A DNA stretch of 64,000 nt, taken from Fen-1254 sp963778945 (GTDB lineage Bacteria; Bacteroidota; Ignavibacteria; UBA10030). The notes beneath the pieces were generated by a model. That model worked only from the letters and a program-made list of their open reading frames with translations. It was not told where the DNA came from and made no database searches. Both the position numbers and the translations under genes were made by a program. Where the stretch lies: positions 1-64,000 of the forward strand of contig CAVZWL010000006.1 of assembly GCA_963778945.1 (NCBI GenBank). The letters are read 5' to 3'. Shown piece by piece: positions 62,342 to 64,000 of the stretch; positions within the stretch are counted from its first letter, which is position 1, and every line of letters starts with the position of its first letter.

Positions 62342-64000
62342 ATGAAATACAAGTACGCATTCTTCTGTGTTTTTGTCGGCTGTCTCAGTTTAAGCGCTCA
62401 GACGAAATACGATAAGGGGCAGTCATTATTCGATCAGAAAAAATACGGCGAAGCAGTAACGGCTTTTCGTGAACTCATCTCGGAATCGCCGAAGGACGAA
62501 CAGGCGTGGTATCTTCTCGGTACTGCTTTTGAGCAGCTTGGCCAGCACGATTCGGCGCTTGCAGCAGAGAAAAAAGCGCTCGAACTGGACGATGAATTGC
62601 TCGATGCTTATGTCGTTCTGGCTCAGGCGCAGCTCGCTCTGAACAGCGGAACCGACGCCCTCCAAACCATCAATACATGCATGAAAATTTTAAAAAAGAA
62701 GAAAGAATATCCTCCGCTTATTTTGCAATTGGCTAAGGCCCAGTTTGTAACCGGTCAGATAGACCAGGCGCTGGTTTCTTTTGCAAAGTACGGGGAATAT
62801 GTTCCGGGCGATTACCGCGCCTATGAAGGGGAAGGCGATGTCTATGCAAAGCAGGGCGTTGCACCCATGGCAATTGCTCAATATGAAAAAGCGCTGGAAC
62901 TGGATTCGACGCAGATCCCGATTATTTATAAACTCGGCAATACGTATATGTCCGATCGTCAGTATACGGAAGCGGCGCGGGTCTTTAATAAAGTTCTTAT
63001 CCTCCAGCCGGACAACGATAAAGCGCGTCTCGATCTGGCAGGCCTCTATTTTCGTGCAAAGCTCTGGTGGCAGTGTGCTCACACCTTAAAAGATTATATT
63101 GAGAAGCAGAATGACGCTCCGCAAAATATTCAGACGATGTACCTGGAAGCGCTCTATCACGGCCGATTGTTTAAGGACGGCCTCGCGCCGGCAGAGAAGT
63201 TTCTCAAAACAGAGCCGAATAATGTGTTTGCGCTTCGCATCGTTGCGCGTGCGTATTCCTCACCGGAGCTCAAAGAATATCAAAAATCAATTGATGCACT
63301 TGTGAAATTGACTAAAATAGATACGCTGCAGTTTGATGAATATAAATTGCTCGGCGATGCGTATCGGCAGGGAAAGAACGATACTCTCGCTCTTGCAGCT
63401 TATATTCAGGCCGTGAAGCTGGACTCGGCGCAGGTGTCTTTGGGGTCTCTTTACGGTACGATAGGTTCCATTTATATGAGTCAGAGGAACTGGGAGAAGG
63501 CGGCGAATTATCTGGAGCTTCGTGTAAAAATCGATACGGGCATCGCTGGCGCATACATCAACCTGGCAGCATGTTATCAGCAGACGGAAAAATTTGAAAA
63601 GGCGATCGATATTCTCGAGAAAGCTATAAGCATTAATCCGAAATATGCGCCGGCATACGTCAATACCGGATTCTGCTACGTTGCCATGAAAGAATTTGAC
63701 GAATCACGCAAGTGGTTCGAAAAAGCTATTAAGGTTATCGATACCGCAGAAACAGTTTATCGCATCCAGCTGGCGGATGCCAATAAAATGATAGGTTTGT
63801 CGTATCTGGTGGAAAAGAAAGATTATGATAATCCGAATAAGAAGTGGGAAGAAGGTGCGAGCTATCTCGAACGTGCGTTAAAGTATAAAGAAGACGATGC
63901 AAGTTCGCATGTTTGGCTGGGTCAGGCATATCAAAATCTTCAGAAAAAAGATGAAGCAATCAAGCATTATAAACGCGCCTTGAAACTTGATCCGAAAAAT
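62342..64000 (+). CDS. Long TPR protein, runs off the window
   Basis: Open from ATG at 62342 to the last base, at least 553 residues with no stop. Signal peptide (MKYKYAFFCVFVGCLSLSAQ). At least a dozen tetratricopeptide units follow: for example AWYLLGTAFEQLGQHDSALA, YEGEGDVYAKQGVAPMAIAQ, AYINLAACYQQTEKFEKAID and APAYVNTGFCYVAMKEFDES. Periplasmic or outer-membrane-associated scaffold; begins 4 bp after the PstS-like gene. Confidence 0.9.
   Translation, partial: MKYKYAFFCVFVGCLSLSAQTKYDKGQSLFDQKKYGEAVTAFRELISESPKDEQAWYLLGTAFEQLGQHDSALAAEKKALELDDELLDAYVVLAQAQLALNSGTDALQTINTCMKILKKKKEYPPLILQLAKAQFVTGQIDQALVSFAKYGEYVPGDYRAYEGEGDVYAKQGVAPMAIAQYEKALELDSTQIPIIYKLGNTYMSDRQYTEAARVFNKVLILQPDNDKARLDLAGLYFRAKLWWQCAHTLKDYIEKQNDAPQNIQTMYLEALYHGRLFKDGLAPAEKFLKTEPNNVFALRIVARAYSSPELKEYQKSIDALVKLTKIDTLQFDEYKLLGDAYRQGKNDTLALAAYIQAVKLDSAQVSLGSLYGTIGSIYMSQRNWEKAANYLELRVKIDTGIAGAYINLAACYQQTEKFEKAIDILEKAISINPKYAPAYVNTGFCYVAMKEFDESRKWFEKAIKVIDTAETVYRIQLADANKMIGLSYLVEKKDYDNPNKKWEEGASYLERALKYKEDDASSHVWLGQAYQNLQKKDEAIKHYKRALKLDPKN

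Overview
The window looks like chromosome from a Gram-negative bacterium of the FCB group (Bacteroidota, Chlorobiota or Ignavibacteriota-like). This is an inference from gene content: TonB-dependent receptors, a TPP-riboswitch outer-membrane thiamin locus, an exbB-exbD-exbD-tonB motor followed by a PstS-like lipoprotein and a long TPR protein, a BamA/TamA-like protein beside a UbiA prenyltransferase, and a LytS/LytTR pair. No rRNA or tRNA gene was recognised, so the lineage is not fixed.

Region 1 (1 to about 17,490) is an integron gene-cassette array. AT-rich, mostly single-gene units start with a GTTAGGC-type core and end with the matching inverted core (GCCTAAC-type). The bases inside each start and end are also complementary, as expected for cassettes. 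Contents are an Mrr-like nuclease, a zinc-ribbon/HEPN-like protein, two reverse-strand toxin-antitoxin pairs, an RDD membrane protein, a DUF5808-like membrane protein, a methyltransferase, a TPR protein and several unknowns. No integrase is in the window; cassette polarity places the platform to the left, unless this is an integrase-less cluster. Most attC-like sites are far longer than usual (about 260-540 bp). Their loops carry a shared ~145-bp module, GGCGGG/CCCGCC palindromes and other repeats. Two IS110-family transposons sit in or beside attC sites, and an IS3-family element splits one cassette gene.

Region 2 (17.5-27 kb) returns to chromosome: a YkgJ-like protein, a duplicated aspartic-protease-like protein, an RDD protein paralogous to the one in the array, and a thiamin locus (promoter, TPP riboswitch, terminator, two TonB receptors, thiamin pyrophosphokinase, ThiV-like symporter). 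Region 3 (27-30.3 kb, minus strand) is carbamate kinase, ornithine carbamoyltransferase and a cDPGS-like GTPase. Region 4 (30.6-44.8 kb) holds a LytS/LytTR two-component pair, an esterase, a heptosyltransferase-like enzyme, CdsA, RimO, a BamA/TamA-like protein, a UbiA prenyltransferase, RNase HII and YraN. Region 5 (45-49 kb) is a small sugar locus (FucP-like permease, D-lyxose isomerase remnant, PfkB kinase). Region 6 (49.6-54.6 kb, minus strand) is a polyprenol/DAG-kinase-like protein, FtsH, Hpt and TilS. Region 7 (54.7-64 kb) is a sensor kinase with an NtrC-type regulator, a STAS protein and the Ton motor operon, ending in a TPR gene that runs off the window.

At least a dozen genes, including widely conserved ones (cdsA, rimO), are split by single-base indels. 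Many apparent frameshifts are therefore probably sequence errors, and such genes are given as one reconstructed feature.
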